Shown here: piece by piece, positions 41,094-42,130 of the stretch
How positions within the stretch are numbered: the first letter of the stretch is position 1
How the letters are laid out: every line of letters begins with the position of its first letter
Assembly: GCA_902494515.1 (NCBI GenBank)
Contig: CABUTS010000019.1
Coordinates: 1-42,130 of the forward strand
DNA length: 42,130 nucleotides
DNA from: an uncultured Muribaculaceae bacterium
GTDB lineage: Bacteria; Bacteroidota; Bacteroidia; Bacteroidales; Muribaculaceae
Direction: 5' to 3'
Notes under the pieces: model-generated
Seen by the model: only the letters and a program-made list of their open reading frames with translations
What the model was told of the DNA's origin: nothing
Database searches by the model: none
Made by a program: the position numbers and the translations under genes

Positions 41094-42130
41094 ATGACTA
41101 CTCCAACTAAAACACTTTCCCGCATTCTGACCGCTTCGGCGCTCTTCTGCCTCTCGGCGGGAGCTCTGTCGGCCCAGAATTATTACGACGACGATCTATA
41201 TTACGACCCCTCGAAGGCGCCCAAGAAGCCGAAGACCGAGAAGAAGGTGCAGCAACCCGTCAACGGGTATGTAACCTCCGATGGCCGATTCGTCACCACC
41301 GGCGACGCCAATCAGGGTCTGTATTACTACGACGGCGCATCCTACGTGCCCTGGACCTCTGCCGGCGACTTCGCTCCGGCCGACAATTCGTCGCTCCCCT
41401 TAGGCTCAGGCCGCGATGTCGACGAATACAACCGTCACTACAACCTCCCCGACTCCGTGGTCTACGGCCGCGAGCTGCCCGATTCCATGTCGCTCCAGCA
41501 GTTCGAGGATATGTCGGCAACCAGCCGTCTGGCCCGTTTCGACGGATCAGCCGTTGCGCAGCAGGCCATGGCCGAATATGGCGGTGCAAACGACTATAAC
41601 AACGGCTACGCCGAAGGTTACAGCTCGGGCTACAGCACCGGCTACAACAACGCCGCCAATACCTCGATTAGCCTGAACTTCGGCGTCGGTTATCCCTATT
41701 ATTACAGCTCATGGGGCTGGCCCTACAGCTCCTGGTACTGGAACAACTACTACTGGAACTACCCGTCGTGGGGCTGGGGCTGGGATCCCTATTGGAGCTG
41801 GAGCTGGGGGCCCTCCTGGAGCTGGGGATGGGGTCCGTCCTGGAGCTGGAACTGGGGATGGGGCTGGGGTTATCCCGGACACTATCCCGGATGGGGATGG
41901 GGTGGCGGCTGGGCCCATGTACGCCCCAACTCTCCCTCGGCAGCACACCGTCCGCGCGGCGGCACAAGCTACGGTAACAGCTACCGCTACAACGGCAGCA
42001 CCGGCCGCGGCAACCACTACTACGGTTCGACATCTTCCTCCAATCGTCCCGGCTACCGTCCGCCTGTAAACGCTAACGGTTCCACTACCGGCGGATACTA
42101 CGGCGGCTCCACTTCCGGACGTAACTCGCA
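41094..42130 (+). CDS. Secreted, tryptophan-rich low-complexity protein (3' end outside window)
   Basis: An ORF from ATG 41094 that stays open to the window edge, at least 345 codons. A signal peptide is clear (MTTPTKTLSRILTASALFCL, cleavage probable at LSAQ|NYY, about residue 28). Next comes an acidic, Tyr/Asp- and Lys-rich stretch (YYDDDLYYDPSKAPKK), then about 120 residues of mixed sequence. A segment from about 41710 to 41915 is dominated by W, G, S, Y and P: repeats such as WGPSWSWGWGPSWSWNWGWG, with about 22 Trp in 69 residues. The tail is Gly/Ser/Tyr/Asn/Arg-rich. I do not recognise a named family; surface adhesion, matrix or barrel-associated roles are guesses. Confidence 0.85.
   Translation, partial: MTTPTKTLSRILTASALFCLSAGALSAQNYYDDDLYYDPSKAPKKPKTEKKVQQPVNGYVTSDGRFVTTGDANQGLYYYDGASYVPWTSAGDFAPADNSSLPLGSGRDVDEYNRHYNLPDSVVYGRELPDSMSLQQFEDMSATSRLARFDGSAVAQQAMAEYGGANDYNNGYAEGYSSGYSTGYNNAANTSISLNFGVGYPYYYSSWGWPYSSWYWNNYYWNYPSWGWGWDPYWSWSWGPSWSWGWGPSWSWNWGWGWGYPGHYPGWGWGGGWAHVRPNSPSAAHRPRGGTSYGNSYRYNGSTGRGNHYYGSTSSSNRPGYRPPVNANGSTTGGYYGGSTSGRNS

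Overview
This window looks like part of a Bacteroidales chromosome (Bacteroidota), possibly Muribaculaceae-like. The family level is a guess. The evidence is the gene set: type III glutamine synthetase, the PorQ protein of type IX secretion, LL-diaminopimelate aminotransferase, the long form of PurF, an HU-CCDC81/SPOR protein and a pyruvate phosphate dikinase. Several genes also carry promoters of the Bacteroidota primary sigma factor type (TTTG/TTGC, 19-20 bp, TAnnTTTG). No rRNA, tRNA or CRISPR array was seen.

Layout. (1) 1-2107: right-hand edge of an integrated element, with the 3' end of a phage-like gene, a tyrosine recombinase, phased GTAAACA repeats and a 15-bp inverted repeat beside ppdK. 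(2) 2108-8584: ppdK, rlmD, and a tightly coupled pair of uncharacterised envelope-type genes (glycosyltransferase-like and ATP-grasp-like). (3) 8705-15604: two DUF262 proteins, the first with a DUF1524 HNH domain, overlapping each other and then overlapping mutL. This is the best candidate for a novel system, a GmrSD-like defence pair wired to mismatch repair. (4) 15686-19512: Maf, KdsC-like phosphatase, DUF2520 protein and nitroreductase, then a membrane-anchored HU-like/SPOR protein. (5) 19654-25920: sugar/glycan genes (FAD oxidoreductase, GT2), a small lipoprotein, an exonuclease, ispH, cmk and porQ. (6) 26100-32746: purF, glnN, dapL and dapF (nitrogen and lysine/peptidoglycan precursor metabolism). 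(7) 32855-37594: a biotin operon, bioA-bioF-bioGC-bioD, with BioG and BioC fused and bioB absent. (8) 37601-42130: mutS2, a DUF308 membrane protein, a strong terminator, and the start of a secreted, extremely tryptophan-rich protein that runs off the window.

A cross-cutting oddity is the number of short tandem repeats in the gaps between genes (periods 7, 16, 20, 20, 20, 23, 24-25, 32 and 38 bp). The most striking is an 18-copy, perfectly phased 7-bp array that fills the gap between ispH and the exonuclease gene. All functions are inferred by reading the sequence and recalling families; no database search was run.
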